Notes: a model not told the origin generated them from the sequence alone. DNA of 64,000 bases from Limnanthes douglasii subsp. nivea (GCA_036936605.1 JAUPFV010000001.1:248246925-248310924), one strand, 5' to 3'; positions 11,503-23,425 are shown, counted from the first letter of the stretch. Numbers and translations: made by a program.

Positions 11503-13274
11503 TCAAAAACTATAACAATATACAAGAATCAACAATCCTAACATGATAACAAGCCACAGACTTGTAAGTTCAAGCACCATCCTTGCGAATGACACGAGTT
11601 CTTCATGAGTATCATCTAACGGACGAACACGATTTATCGTTTTAACCACATCTACCGCGGATCGCTCGTTAAAGATATGAGGAGTATTGTTAAACCAACC
11701 GTATTTCTTCACATAAGTTGCATACTGAGGGGACGATGTCCGACTACTTGTTTCCAAACGTCGTGAATACCTATCGATCACGTATAAATGGTCCCTCCAG
11801 TTCGTCCAGTGCCTACCCTCAAGCGCATAATAGAGATTGTCCCCTCTTGTGAACCAGTTCTAGGAGCAATGGGAACCATCAGCCTCTCTTGGACCTAACA
11901 GAACTACCGCATAACTCAATCCATGTAGTATGCCTCGTTGACAAACATTAGGCGAATAGGGTTGCGATACAACCTTATTGCATGCTCCGGGAACGTTGCA
12001 CAAACATCCTCTTATGGTTGGAAAATCACCAACAAATAAACAAAAACTCATATAAATATGCAATAAATAAACACACATATTAATGATGATATAAACAAAC
12101 AAACTTACATTTGTTTCTCTTTGCGCCGCGAGGAGTCACGGTAGTACGACTTCCCACGAATAAGTGTCATACTAATGCGCAAGTACCCCATGCATACTCA
12201 TAATATTCTCCAAGTTCTCGATATGATGGAGAAAATCGCATTGGATGTTTTTTTGGCTAGTGTTCGTGAATATGGTACATCCGAGGAAAAACATGATGTA
12301 TGCTCGAGCGGCTTGTTTCTTCATATCCGTAGTAAGCGCCGCATTGGAATCCAAATATGCGGCCCCGGAAAACGTCTCACTTAGCCATCGTGGGCCGAAG
12401 CCACTCTCATCGTGCGTCTCCATATCATTTTACACGTCTTCCGCCAAAACTCCCAACAACGAGGCATATCATGCATATGTATGACCTATCGACTCGGTTC
12501 TAAAGACGTTGATAATTCTCCCCTCGACCAGGAGGCCGGTAATCACATACGCGTCGTACAGCGTGATGGTCATCTTGCCGAACGAGAATTGGAAGGTGTT
12601 GGTGTGCTGGTGCCACGTCTCAATGAACACCTCGTCCAACTATGGGTGTGAGTTGAATTTCAGTAGGTGGCATAAGTGGCCAGAACGGAGTCTCTTCCAA
12701 TATTTCATTTACCCCTAGTTGTTTGCTAAGGTCTCATTGACCGAGTAGCCCGTATTTCAATTGGATCATGATACCATAATGGGACTGAAACAAAGAAACA
12801 AACATCGAATGTAAAGTAGGCCTCGTGCTGCATATAGTAGGAGAACAAAATAATATTGTTTAGCGCTAAGAAGAGGTCCTTCCATCCCTCAGGATCCGTT
12901 GGACGGCCTTCACTACAGACCTCTCGTGGAGGTGATGGCTCTGGGACATCTGCCTCATCCTCCTCCTTGGAGTCTATAAGCTCATAGCTTTGGCTACGGA
13001 CCTCTCGTGGAGGTGATGGCTGTCAACCACGCTCCATCGTGGCATCATATTTTATATACCTTACAGAGCGTTCCGTATGCACCGTATGCTCAACACGTTC
13101 GGCCCGATCGCCCTTCGGCCTACTACCACTACCGCCACCTTTTTTCGGCGAACGGACTTCTTCTCGTTCACGTTCGCGCCTTGCTAATTTGTTTCCTTTC
13201 TCCTTTTTAGGTTTAGGTACCTCATGCCTGCGAGTTAAAACGAATTTAAATGTCACCTTAAATCGTACAATCAA
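11503..13274 (-). pseudogene. Plant mobile domain (PMD / aminotransferase-like) gene, broken
   Basis: The minus strand begins at an ATG at 13274 with a Lys/Arg/Glu-rich N-terminus. It continues through a stop at 13023 into a region with two PSPPREV copies and an acidic stretch. After an intron-like acceptor near 12785, it reads into the PMD core: 'LDEVFIETWHQHTNTFQFSF', 'GKMTITLYDAYVITGLLVEG', then 'ARAYIMFFLGCTIFTN' and 'YSWEVVLP'. These match the PMD blocks 'ALVERW...TFHLP.GE.T.TL.DV..L.GL...G', 'ARAYLL..LG..LF.D' and 'YSWG.A.L..LYR'. Stops interrupt it at several places. PMD proteins include the Arabidopsis nuclear proteins MAIN and MAIL1 and many transposon-encoded copies. The C-terminal part (11860-11503) is only weakly conserved. 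It lies antisense to the transposase-OTU frame. Confidence 0.75.
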
Positions 13275-13445
13275 CTAGGTCATCGCCGGGTGAGGCTGGG
13301 TTGACCCGGCGGGGACCATATCAAACCTGTAAATAAAAAATATCGTACCTGTCGGGGCTACTCAGCCTCAACCAGCAGGGTTTATAAACATTTTGGAAAA
13401 AAATAGGCTACCCCGCCGGGTTGACATGTTATCACCCGACGAGGA
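13275..13445. repeat. Right array of CAACCGnCGG motif
   Basis: The block contains GCCGGGTGAGGCTGGGTTGA, CCTGTCGGGG, CCTCAACCAGCAGGG, CCCGCCGGGTTGACATG and TATCACCCGACGAGG. It lies just outside the start codon of the PMD frame, in the position where the right end of the element would be expected. The motif is the same as in the left and central arrays. Confidence 0.7.
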
Positions 13446-13459
13446 TCACGAACAAAATC

Positions 13460-14856
13460 AAGAACCCAAAACCATATATCGAATCCAACCCTACGTAAAT
13501 CCAGCCTTCTAACATCAAAATACAACTAGCAACACCTAAATAAACATGCATTTGTTTATTCTAACACCTTAAATAGCATAAATCTATCCAAATCATAAAA
13601 AACAAAAACAAAATTAAATTAAATAAAAAGAGATTTTTACTCTTTTCCCATGCCCATTTGTTGTTTCTAAGTAGATTAGAGTAGTGGGAACTTGTATATC
13701 TTTTTTTTTTGCCAAAATACAAGTTTTTTGAGTTTTTGTGTTTGAAGGTTTTGATAAGGAAGGAAGAATAAATGGAGACTGATTTTGTTTGGGGATAGTT
13801 AGAGAATAAGGTTATGGCTTAGTAAAAACGTAAGACCGTTTGAAAAAAAATAGCTAAAATTCAGATGGAACTAAGAATTGGGAACGATCATAATTTTACG
13901 ACCGATTTAATAAAAAATAATTTGGATATAGTAAGACATGCTTGTGATCAAAGATCGTGAGTTTGAATCCATTTACATACGCTTTCTTGACTGAGTCTGT
14001 TACCTTTTATAGTTTACACTGACGTTGGTTTTTAGACTATTGTGACAGACTGAAATTTTACCCCGCGAACACGGCCGCAAATTTCTTACGAAAAAATAAA
14101 AGATTTATCACGTACGGCCGCAAATTTCTTACGAAAAAATAAAAGATTTATCACGTCGAACCCTTCAACCTAAGTGTTTGTAATCCATACTTATTTAACT
14201 ATATAATATAACAATCTGGATAAACGAGATCATGGACGGAAATTGCACTACGCTATGAAATTAATATAATAAAACCACTATCTTCTTAAAAGAAAGAAAA
14301 CAAAAAGATAACTTAGTGGTGGAACCACACAAACCTTATCTAGGTTGGCTTATCTCCTCTGGATGCTACCCACATTCAAACGCAACTAATAAAGATAGAA
14401 AACTATTGTACATTATTTTTTCCTGCAAGTAAAATGTGATTTCTCTTACTTATTTTGTCAGCGATTCGAATATAATGTTGGGTTCAGAAAACCATAAAAA
14501 TTATTATAAAAATGGGTGTTATAAACTTGTTTTGTATTTAATATATGGTTAGTATTTATTTGCTGTTTTTATTATACTTTTATTTATGTAACTTTGTAAA
14601 TTCTCCTTTTGTTAGTATTTTTGGATGGTTTTATATAGGGTGACACGAGGGAGTCAGAAAAGACACCACACCAACCATGGTATATAGACTACTTTCTATG
14701 CACCACACACATATTTTATTTTAATAGACAACAAAACCCATTTCATTTTCACATGTCAAACACTCTCTGTTAAGTTGTCCCTATAATATTCGGTCTGGTT
14801 TTGTAATTGCTAATCTCTGATTCTAAGGTTGAGGAAAAAGAGAAATTAGGAAAATC
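13460..14856. other. Spacer and presumed promoter region of the MYB gene
   Basis: No gene is visible. It holds a 43-bp tandem duplication (listed separately). A TTTATATAGGG at about 14629 could serve as a TATA box for the MYB gene, 220 bp before its start codon, but other AT-rich candidates exist. Microsatellite-like A and T runs are common. Confidence 0.4.
14071..14156. repeat. 43-bp perfect tandem duplication
   Basis: The unit starts ACGGCCGCAAATTTC and ends GATTTATCACGT. It occurs at 14071-14113 and immediately again at 14114-14156 without a difference. It contains CGGCCG and lies about 700 bp upstream of the MYB start codon. Confidence 0.95.
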
Positions 14857-16086
14857 ATGGACTTGATCACCGACACGGCCGCTAGTCCACCGGCAATCAT
14901 CAACAACGATAACAACGATGATGAAGGAAAAGAGTTCATGTTGTTCGGAGTCAGAGTGGTGGTTGATTCTATGAGGAAAAGTGTGAGTATGAATAATCTA
15001 TCTCAGTATCGGCAACCTCAGGAGCTTGTGAAAAACGATAACCAAATCTACAATAAGAAAGACGACGTTGCTGCTGGTGGTTATGCTTCTGCCGATGATG
15101 TTGTTCATCATGTTTCTTGTGTCAATCGCGAACGCAAGCGAGGTTTGCTTTGTTTGAATCTTGATTAGATATAGATTACTATATTAGATAGTTGTGAGAT
15201 TCAGATTTGTTAAGAACAATAGATTGACTATCTTTTTGTGGTTGCATGTTCTCGGAATCGCTTTTATTGCTTCGGTGATGAAGCTCAAATTGTAATTGAT
15301 GTATACTATTATGAATCAGGAATCCCATGGACCGAGGATGAACACAAGTTGTTCCTGCTTGGATTGCAGAAAGTAGGGAAAGGAGATTGGAGAGGAATCT
15401 CTAGAAACTTTGTCAAGACACGAACACCTACACAAGTTGCAAGCCATGCGCAGAAGTACTTCCTTCGCAGAGCCAATCTCAATCGTCGTCGTCGCAGATC
15501 TAGCCTCTTTGATATCACAACCGATATGGTAATTCATATCATATATCCATCACTTATATATCTCAATAGTTTTGGCTTTGTAGAGTTTGGTTATCTTTGT
15601 TTTAAGGATAAAACTTATAGAAAAGGTATATATAGGAAGTTGATAAAGTTTAGCCTAATATCCAACCTAAACTTGAACTCCTTTTTCTTGTCCTTGTATA
15701 AGGTCACAACCATGCAAGTCGAGGAACAGCCCTGCCAAGAACAAAACACGTCACTATCGCACTCTTTGTCACCAAAATCCAATTATGTAACTGGATTTTC
15801 CTTGAGTGTCAACACCAACACTGTAGCTGGAACCCAGATGGAGAATCTTACACAAGGACAAACAACTCAAACATATAGTAATGAAGTCGAAGACCCTATG
15901 AGTTTGTTTCCTTTATCTCTTCAACCAGAAAATTATCCAAATCCGAAGAACTCGAAATCAACAATCGACTCATCATCATTGTCGCTCAAGTTGTCTTTGG
16001 GATCTAGTTACATGGAAACTTCAGCATATCAGGTCGGGTCAAGCTTTAATAATGGAGATAAAAGTAGTATCATCAGTGTTGCTTGA
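14857..16086 (+). CDS. R1-MYB (SHAQKYF-type) transcription factor, three exons
   Basis: Exons are 14857-15142, 15320-15528 and 15703-16086, with GT-AG introns whose frames join cleanly to a 292-residue protein. The N-terminus (residues 27-50) carries the block '[20 protein letters not shown]', found in one plant subgroup of single-repeat MYB-like proteins (relatives of Arabidopsis At1g19000/At1g74840). The MYB repeat (about 98-146) starts IPWTEDEH and ends with the diagnostic SHAQKYF (137-143). It has Trp99 and Trp119, and Tyr142 in place of the third Trp. A basic RRRRR run (151-155) may act as a nuclear signal. Near the C-terminus, LSLKLSL (258-264) fits the LxLxL EAR repression motif, so I infer a repressor. 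Family members bind I-box/TATCCA-like sites and act in sugar, circadian or stress responses; the specific role is not readable here. The start is the first Met before the conserved block. Confidence 0.93.
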
Positions 16087-18241
16087 AAGATAAAGGTAAA
16101 CTAAGCTTAGTGGATGGATATGAATGATCCTATGATCCGTTTTCGCTTGTTTGTACAAATTAGGGAACCAGTTGTTCGTTGCGTGTTTACTTTTGAATTA
16201 CTTTGTGTTTCGTTTGTTGTTTTTTTGTTAATGTAGCGGCTAAAAGTGCAAATAATAAGTTTAGTATGGTTTGGATGATCATGATAAACTAGTATGGTTT
16301 GGATGATTATGATAAACCTTGTTCGTTAATGTTATCAGTTGTTTCTTTATAGCTTTTATGTCTGTGGTCCTAAACCATCATCCATTATCCTGCAAAATAT
16401 AAGAAAATGGTCAACTATAATTAATCTATACTATATTCCCTCATCGATTTCTAGTAGATTTTGGAAAGCATTTATTCAAGTATAAGTTGAAAGTATGGAG
16501 TTGAAAAATTGAAAAGAAATTTGTTATACATAAAAACAATCTTGAAATTTTTATAACTTTGTTAAAAAACAATCTATGTAATGCTGTTCTAAATTATTCA
16601 AAGTAGAAAATCAAACAATAAAAGTTATATACATATTCAATGTAGAAATTAAAACAATAGAAGTTGTACACTGCAAGGGATAACACAAGCAGATACAACT
16701 AGAATCTAAACTTAATAAAACCACTAGTCCAACATTTATCATCTTTTTTACTTCTTTAAATTTACATAGGTGATGCGAAACCAATAGAAACAAACACAGT
16801 CTAGAGTGAACCTTAAACAGCGAAACGCACCTTTTAACCTGATCGAGAGCATATCATTTTGGAAAATCTTATCTTTTTCTCTAATATAATCTTCAAAACC
16901 TATCATCATATCATTTTGGAAACTCTTTTTATCTTTTTCTCTAATATAATCTTCAAAACCTATCATCATCGATGAAGTTTATCTTTACAGATCATACGTG
17001 TGGACCCGTTCCTTTTATGCGGCTGCATCAGGAAAGATGTCTGTTTTGCACTCCATTCTACGTTTTCAGACCTCAAGCTTACCGGCGACTGATTCAACAG
17101 CTGAGCACGACCAGTATAGAAACAAGGTACATTTTTGCTAGCTGTTCCAAGACCAAGTCTCACCTTCGCAACCGAGAAAGATGATAATTTTACTAAGTCG
17201 ACCACTATATTCATCGATCTCTCGCAACAATAGAGTTGCCCTTTCTCTCCTTTATGTACATGTTTTGACCGACGAAAGTCTCACTTGCATGCGAAGCTGT
17301 TTTGAGGTGATATAGTATAACCTAATTATGTACGGCTTCTTCTTAAGTCTTTATAGGAAAAAATAGTGCACCCAAAAAGAAACATAAAACACTAAGGAAG
17401 TTTCAGATGAACTGTCTTTTAAGCATCCTATTATTATTCAGATGGACTGTCTTCTAACCATCCTATTTTGATTAAGACGGACTAGTGTATACAACTAGAT
17501 AAGTTTCAGAATCTAGATTAGAGACACTAAGACAGTTACAACAGACACTAAGACAGTTACAACAGAGCTTCCAAATCCCTTACTTTAGAGAATTCTAAAG
17601 TGGAAAATGGAATATCCTTTTGTGCTACCGTAAAGAACCATAATTTAGACATTAATGGAAACTAATGGATAATAATCTACTATAAAGGAGATAAAGCATC
17701 CATTATTGCTCACCTACATTAAGAAAGCAACTATACTCTAGCAAGAATAAAAAACGAGGGAACATAAAATATCCATAAAGCAACATGTGATACACGCTAT
17801 CCTTAAAAATTGAAAAAAGCAGCGTTTGCATTTCCATTGATAAAATCAGAAACTAAGATAGTCAAAAGATTAGCAAATAAGTTGCATTGCATTATCTCAT
17901 CAGACTCGTTTATAGGCTAAAGAATATAAACTGAATTAACAGCGAGAATAAGATGATTCTTGACTCATCAGACTCGTCAAAGAATATAAACTGAATTAAT
18001 AACGAGAATGAGCAGAAAGATGATTCTTGACTCTCCTGAGATTTTACTTAAAAAAATAAAATATCTATGCAACTAGCCAAGGTGATACGTACATCGTATT
18101 AGCTTAAGGTAATTGTGATGTAAGATCAATGTACAGTAATCATTTCATATTTGGGTTGTGAATATAAAAAACTTACACGGAAGTTAGAATTTCCCTTTGA
18201 AAGGCTGCCTATAAGATTTGTGTGACGTAACCGTGTGGGTT
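16087..18241. other. Spacer between the convergent MYB and S6 kinase genes
   Basis: It contains 3' untranslated DNA of both genes and several small duplications: 16850-16970, a 20-bp unit (ACACTAAGACAGTTACAACA) twice near 17524-17565, and an imperfect repeat at 17925-18035. An open frame on the minus strand at 16966-17214 (82 codons) has a fairly balanced composition but resembles nothing I know. I would not call it a gene without transcript evidence. Confidence 0.5.
16850..16970. repeat. 60-bp imperfect tandem duplication
   Basis: A unit running from CATATCATTTTGGAAA through CTTCAAAACCTATCATCAT is present twice in direct order, with a 4-bp length difference. It lies downstream of the MYB gene and has no visible function. 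Confidence 0.9.
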
Positions 18242-21035
18242 TCATTTAGGTGAAAGCCAAGGGTTTGGTGCTACATAAGTATAACCCTGGAAATGGTCAT
18301 CCATTGTTGGTGTTGAAGCTGGTGAATCGTCTGGAGGCATTGTTGTCCAGCACTTATCAAAATTAGCTGTACAGTCTTTTCCACTCACATCTGGCTTAAA
18401 CTTTGGCTGTAGCTCGCGATTCTCTAGTTTCTTCCAGTTGATAGACTTAAACCATTTATGACGTTTTATCTCATCTCCTCCATTGGGGCCATGGCCTAAC
18501 CTACTAGCTGGTTCCTTCTGCAGCAACTACAGTCACAAACCAAGGAATTTTCATTATCAAACAATCATAGCTTGGTTATATAAACAGGAAGGGAGGGCTT
18601 GGAATGATGTAGGAGTGCACAAAGCTCCAAATGAAAGTCAAACCGCTACACATATACACACACTTCCTATTGTACATCCTATATTATCATTTTATGACAT
18701 TAATAGTAATATGCATATATGATTATATATTCATGATAATAGTTTTGCTATTATCACGTACACTGCTAAAGATTCGAAACATAAATTAAAATTATGACCA
18801 GCTTTTATTTATATTTCATGTATTATGTCAGAATCTCCGTAAACCAATTTCATGTATTATGTAAGAATCTCCGTAAACCAAACCGATTAGAGCGACTTTT
18901 TGCCGTTAGGAATGGTTTGGGCATTTGATTATCATTCGTTTGCTTACATATTTATCAAAGAACCAATTTAAACAGAACAGTGTGCACCCCTAGAATGAAG
19001 TGAAGAACATATTTACCCCTTTGAGCAGAGAGTGAGCTTCACCGGTTAGATATGGTGGGAGCTTGATCTTTTCTTGGATAATCTTCTGCTTAAGCTTTTG
19101 TCTGTTTGCATGTGAAAATGGAGGCTGCATGAAGAATATGTATTTTACAAAGAAGTATGGAAACAAGATTGTCAACTTAGAAATATTATCAAGATATCAG
19201 GCAACTGAGCAATGTTGATTGTAGTTACTTATTTATTGAAGTTAAAAAAAAAATACATTACTAGGATGTTTGATTTGCAATAAATTAGATGAGAAATTTT
19301 TAAATTTCATAAATTACTCAATAAATATTAGCACCTGAGATTCATTGTGACATTATATGCTTACTCATTAGGAATAATAAGAGCACTCTTGGGTTTTTAT
19401 TGGTCATGATCTAAGCATAATCTACTTATATCCTTTCTCTGCACAAAAATATCAGCAGCAAACAAGTTGACTTACTTAAAATGAGTTTAAAGAATCAAGT
19501 TTGCAATACTCATAATTCTTGATATAACACAAGATAAAGTAAAAAATTAATAATTGAACATCAGCGCGCCAAAGATTATAATAATACCTGCCCAGTTAGC
19601 ATTTCATACAGCAGTATTCCAACACTCCACCAATCTGCATCTTTGTTGTGGCCTTTAGACTGAATAATCTCAGGAGCCATGTATTCCACAGTGCCACACA
19701 ATGAATTTGATCTGCCTGATTCATCAATTTCTTTTGCTAATCCAAAATCAGTAAGCAATACCTATATACGATTCAGAATAATATATTAATATTATATGAG
19801 CTTCATCTATGTTTCCAGCCATAGAATATAGTATATAGACATGGTAATTACGTGCCCATCAGCATCCATGAGAATATTTTCGGGTTTCAGATCGCGATGA
19901 ACGATCCCACACTTGTGAAGATGAGAAACAGCACCCACTATCTCAGCAGCATAAACCCTTGCTTGATCCTCGCTACACCAAAGGCATACACACACAAAAA
20001 TCAGTAAGAGCACGAAGTAATTCATGGCCTAAAACTGTAGGTGGCGAATTGAAAACATACCTGAACATGCCCTGCCTGTATAAGTGGAAGAAGAGATGCC
20101 CTCCATTAATGAAATCCAGAATCAGATACAGCTTAGACTTGGTCTGCGAATCAATGCATAGCAGCTCCATGAGAGAGTCGGACAAAAATTGTTTTACACA
20201 GGAAGAAGAAACAATAAACTCTGAAAATGCTATAGAAGTTCAAAGATTCTTAGACAGACAATAGATAATTTCATTAAGTGTTGCTATCCTCAAACCTCAA
20301 TGTTCATTCACCAAACATGTCACGCTTTCAGAGCTGAAAAACTCAGAAATTTGAACAAAAAGCCGAAAGTTTGTAGAGATGAAGACAGCGAACCTGAAAA
20401 GAGTAGCGAAGCTGCACAATGAGAGGATGCACAACTTTAGTAAGGATATCTTTCTCTGCTTTCATGTAATCCGTATGATTCTTCTTGATTATGGATTCTT
20501 TCCTCATCACTTTCATGGCGTAAATGCAATCACCACCACCAACGCCGCCGTCTCTCTCTCTTTTCCTCACCTGAAACACCTTGCCAAACGCTCCTTGCCC
20601 TATCACTCTAAGAATCTCAAAATCCCCTGGCCCGATCTTCGCAGTTTCCTCCACATTATCTTCCTCTTCGATTCTTTCACTCTCTTTCTCTTCGATTTCA
20701 GATTCAGATTCAGATTCGATTTCGAGTTCTCGGATTTGGAGAGGGAGAGAAGAAGAAAGAGTGTAGCGAGGAGATGGACCTATGAAGGAGTGGGACCGGC
20801 TATGGATGACGACCGGTTCAGCGAAGAAAGCGGAGCGTGATGACGTGGCCGACGGTGATTGGTTGTTTTCACCGTGAGGAGTTATGGGGCCAAATACCTC
20901 GGAGAATTCGAAATCCTCTGTTGGTGGAGACGACGACGATGATGATAGTTGTGTTGGTGGTGGGGTAATCGTTAGCTTTTTTAGATTATTTGATAAGAGT
21001 GAGTGAACGTTCTTCTTCTGAGATGTGTACACCAT
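18242..21035 (-). CDS. S6K: Ribosomal protein S6 kinase (AGC kinase), six exons
   Basis: Minus-strand exons are 21035-20394, 20143-20061, 19972-19852, 19761-19588, 19124-19017 and 18526-18242. All introns are GT-AG and the phases fit, giving 470 residues, almost exactly the length of Arabidopsis S6K1/S6K2. FEFSEVFGP (42-50) is the plant TOR-signalling (RAPTOR-binding) type motif. The kinase core has GQGAFG (146-151), Lys175, Glu194, HRDLKPEN (267-274), DFG (287-289) and APE (311-313). The PDK1-type activation site is Ser302 in SNSLCGT, and the C-terminal hydrophobic motif FQGYTY (455-460) carries Thr459. All sites needed for activation by PDK1 and TOR are present, so it should be active. In plants this kinase phosphorylates ribosomal protein S6 and couples TOR signalling to translation and growth. 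The start is the first Met ahead of the TOR motif. A Glu/Ser-rich stretch (104-127) precedes the kinase. A MULE ends about 200 bp upstream. Confidence 0.96.
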
Positions 21036-21233
21036 GTTTCTTTTGGTCAGGAGTATAGTGACTAGCTATGGAGGATTACATTTTTTACAGAGATAAACAA
21101 GATGAGAGGAGAGATAAAGGGGTAGCGGTGGATGTTGAAGACGACGAGTCGGACACTCTGTGGTGCGCTGCTCTTTCCCGGGTATCGGAAACCCATCTGC
21201 CTCGAATAATATAACATTAATTTTTCATGGTGC
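21036..21233 (-). promoter_or_regulatory. Proximal promoter and 5' UTR of the S6 kinase gene, truncated by a MULE end
   Basis: Only about 200 bp separate the S6 kinase start codon from the left inverted repeat of the MULE. The segment has a purine-rich stretch near 21090-21120 and an ATATAACATTA near 21210. Any upstream elements of the original promoter must lie beyond the 7.9-kb insertion, or be supplied by its terminal repeat. I see no clear TATA box with a defined start site. Confidence 0.4.
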
Positions 21234-21545
21234 GAAATTATTCGGCTAAAATCCTATCAAGTCACCCTATAACACTTGCATTCGTGCCACTGGCTGGTGC
21301 AAAAGCATAAAAAGCTGACAGGTGGCACCCCAATGTACAAACTCTGTTGCATATATGGTCACTTTTATTTCTCTTTCAGAAATACTCCCATTCCGTTTGA
21401 CCCCATTCCATTTAACCTTATTAATTTTTTACTGTAACGATTTACTATCCCATTTTAATATTTTACTGCCTCTTTTAATTTTTTTATCCATACTAATGTA
21501 TTAACCCACTTTGAAACCCATTTGCCCACTGTTAAACCTTCGATT
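21234..21545 (+). repeat. Left terminal inverted repeat of the MULE
   Basis: This matches the reverse complement of 28680-29098 over its whole length. Shared blocks include TTCGTGCCACT, AGCTGACA.GTGGCACCCC, GTTGCATATA, TTTGACCCCATTCCATTTAA and CATACTAATGTATTAACCCA. The left copy lacks about 75 bp present in the right copy and has fewer repeats of the inner GGGCAAATGGGTTTAACAGT-like unit. It ends about 200 bp from the S6 kinase start codon and reads divergently from it. Confidence 0.9.
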
Positions 21546-22458
21546 TCATCAACCCGACCCGTTTTGTTTTAACCCAGTTTCTTTCATGATCCAATTATGA
21601 ATTTCTCTCAATTTCTGAACTCTAACATTTTCCCTCCTCAATTCTATTCCCTGGAAGTTGAAAGAACGACCATCTTTCTCCCTCTCTTCCCTCTCTCCCT
21701 TAATCGCGATTTCCATCATCAACCCTAGATTCTTCTCACTCACTCACTGTCTGTGAAACCTTAGGTTACTTCGTTGTCGTCACCACCAAGTGTTTGTCAA
21801 ACCGTAGGTCTGTACCCTAGGTTCCTCTTTTTGAAAACCCTAATTAGCCAAATCCTAACAACTTCAAATCGAGGGTTTGGTTAGGGCTACAATGGCTAAA
21901 GATTCATACCAAGGTACGCTTCATAATATGGTCTATGTTTGTGTTAGTTTGTTATTCATACTTGTAGTTTCTATTCATGGTGTGTGTTCTTTGTTATAAT
22001 GTGTGCTTTGTTTCATTTCAGGTGTTGACAAACACATTTTTGTTGTCGACTACCATTATGATAGGTATTGTTGAGAAAGTAGGGTTCTGAAGTATGTTGG
22101 AGGGAAGTCGACGACTATCGATTTCATCAACCCATATACGTTCTCAATCCTGGAGCTACATGAGATTCACTCATTGACCGATTCAGCAGGGAGTGGTGGA
22201 CACTACCAGTTTGGCTACAAGCTCTCTGGTCCTGGACAGAAAATCCAACTAATAAACAGTGACGCAGATGCATTCATGATGACCCAGAAGTTGGATGATA
22301 GCAGGTTAGTGACCATATACTCAAATAGGACACCTGCTTTAGAAATCGTGTCTCCTAGTAAAAGGAAAAAAAATCACAGACAGTACCTACACAAACAGTA
22401 CCTACAGTTGACTTAGAAGGCACCAGTAGCATTGTACCCATTTTTGAACTTGTAGATG

Positions 22459-22690
22459 TTGGTTTGGGTCAGGGTAGTGATGCTGGTTTAGGACAGGGTA
22501 GTGGTGCTGGTTTAGATCATGGTAGTGATGTTGGTTTAGATCATGGTAGTGATGGTGGTTTAGATCATGGTAGTGATGGTGGTTTAGATCATGGTAGTGA
22601 TGCTGGTTTAGATGATGGTAGTGATGCTGGTTTAGGACAGGGTAGTGGTGCTTGTTTAGGACAGGGTAGTAGTGCTTGTTTAGGACAGGG
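22459..22690 (+). repeat. 24-bp tandem repeat encoding an octapeptide
   Basis: About nine units of a 24-bp sequence like GGTTTAGATCATGGTAGTGA encode GLDHGSDx or GLGQGSxx octapeptides in frame. Because the repeat keeps frame and residues rather than exact bases, it probably expanded while the transposase was still translated. It sits in the linker between the N-terminal region and the MuDR DNA-binding domain. Confidence 0.9.
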
Positions 22691-23194
22691 CAAAAATGTA
22701 GAAGATGAATTTGTTGGAAATGATCTGGTTGAAAATGTATTGGTTGAAAATGTGTTGGTTGAAAATGATTTGGGTGCAGTAGAACGTGATAGGGTTGAAA
22801 ATAATGCTGAAAATGTTGAGAATAATAATCAGGAAGATTACGATGACGCTTTTGAAACGTTCATAGATGAAATGTATGATGAGTTCTTCCCGAAAAAAAA
22901 ACGGTGCAGATAATAGCGTAGAAGGTTCTGGTGAAACAGATGGATTAGCTGGTAAGTGTGATGTTGATGATGTACAGGTTGGTGTAGCAGTTGCTATTAA
23001 TGTTGTTAGAGTAGGGGATAATGTGGATGTTGCTGTAAATAATGGTCTAGAGGGTCAGGGGGTGGTATAGAGGTTGGTGTTGCAGTTGATGTTAGTGTTG
23101 ATAAGGTAGGGGACAATGTAAATGATAATGTCAATGCTGGTTTAGAGGGGCAAGGTGATGGCGTAGAGGATGTATATGATTATGTGGGGGCTGG

Positions 23195-23425
23195 TATAGA
23201 TGGTGAGGGTGCAGAGGGTGCAGATAATGCTATGGATGATCATGAGGAGGGTGATACAGTTAATGGTGCAGATGATGTTGTAGATGATCATGTGAAGGGT
23301 GATGCAGTTAAGGGTGCAGATGATGCCGTAGATGACCATGTGGAGGGTGATGCAGTTAAGGATGCAGATGATGTTGTAGATGACCATGTGGAGGGTGATG
23401 CAGTTAAGGATGCAATAGAGGCTGA
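23195..23425 (+). repeat. 48-bp tandem repeat encoding an acidic 16-residue unit
   Basis: About four units encode variants of ADDVVDDHVEGDAVKG. The copies are in direct order and in frame. This is a second, independent repeat expansion in the same transposase linker. Confidence 0.85.

Larger units (their letters stand above)
7500..13460. mobile_element. Decayed MULE with transposase-OTU (+) and PMD (-) genes
   Basis: The extent is inferred from content: a FAR1/MURA-like transposase with a following OTU domain on the plus strand, a PMD pseudogene on the minus strand, and three arrays of the same CAACCGnCGG-type motif at the left edge (7530-7615), between the genes (10660-11260) and at the right edge (13275-13445). 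I found no clean long terminal inverted repeat or 9-bp duplication, so the ends are estimates. It could also be two adjacent elements of one family. Confidence 0.55.

Noticed and set aside
13935..13990. tRNA-like or SINE-like B-box word GAGTTTGAATCC
   Set aside because: No matching A box at the right distance and no cloverleaf; a single degenerate box is not evidence.
15238..15319. Alternative MYB start at 15238, in frame with the MYB repeat
   Set aside because: This stretch lies inside a GT-AG intron whose removal joins the conserved RERKR and GIPWTEDEH exactly as in relatives. The extra frame is intron sequence.
16966..17214. Minus-strand open frame of 82 codons downstream of the MYB gene
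   Set aside because: It has no recognisable domain or splice context, and it overlaps an open frame on the other strand; not enough to call a gene.
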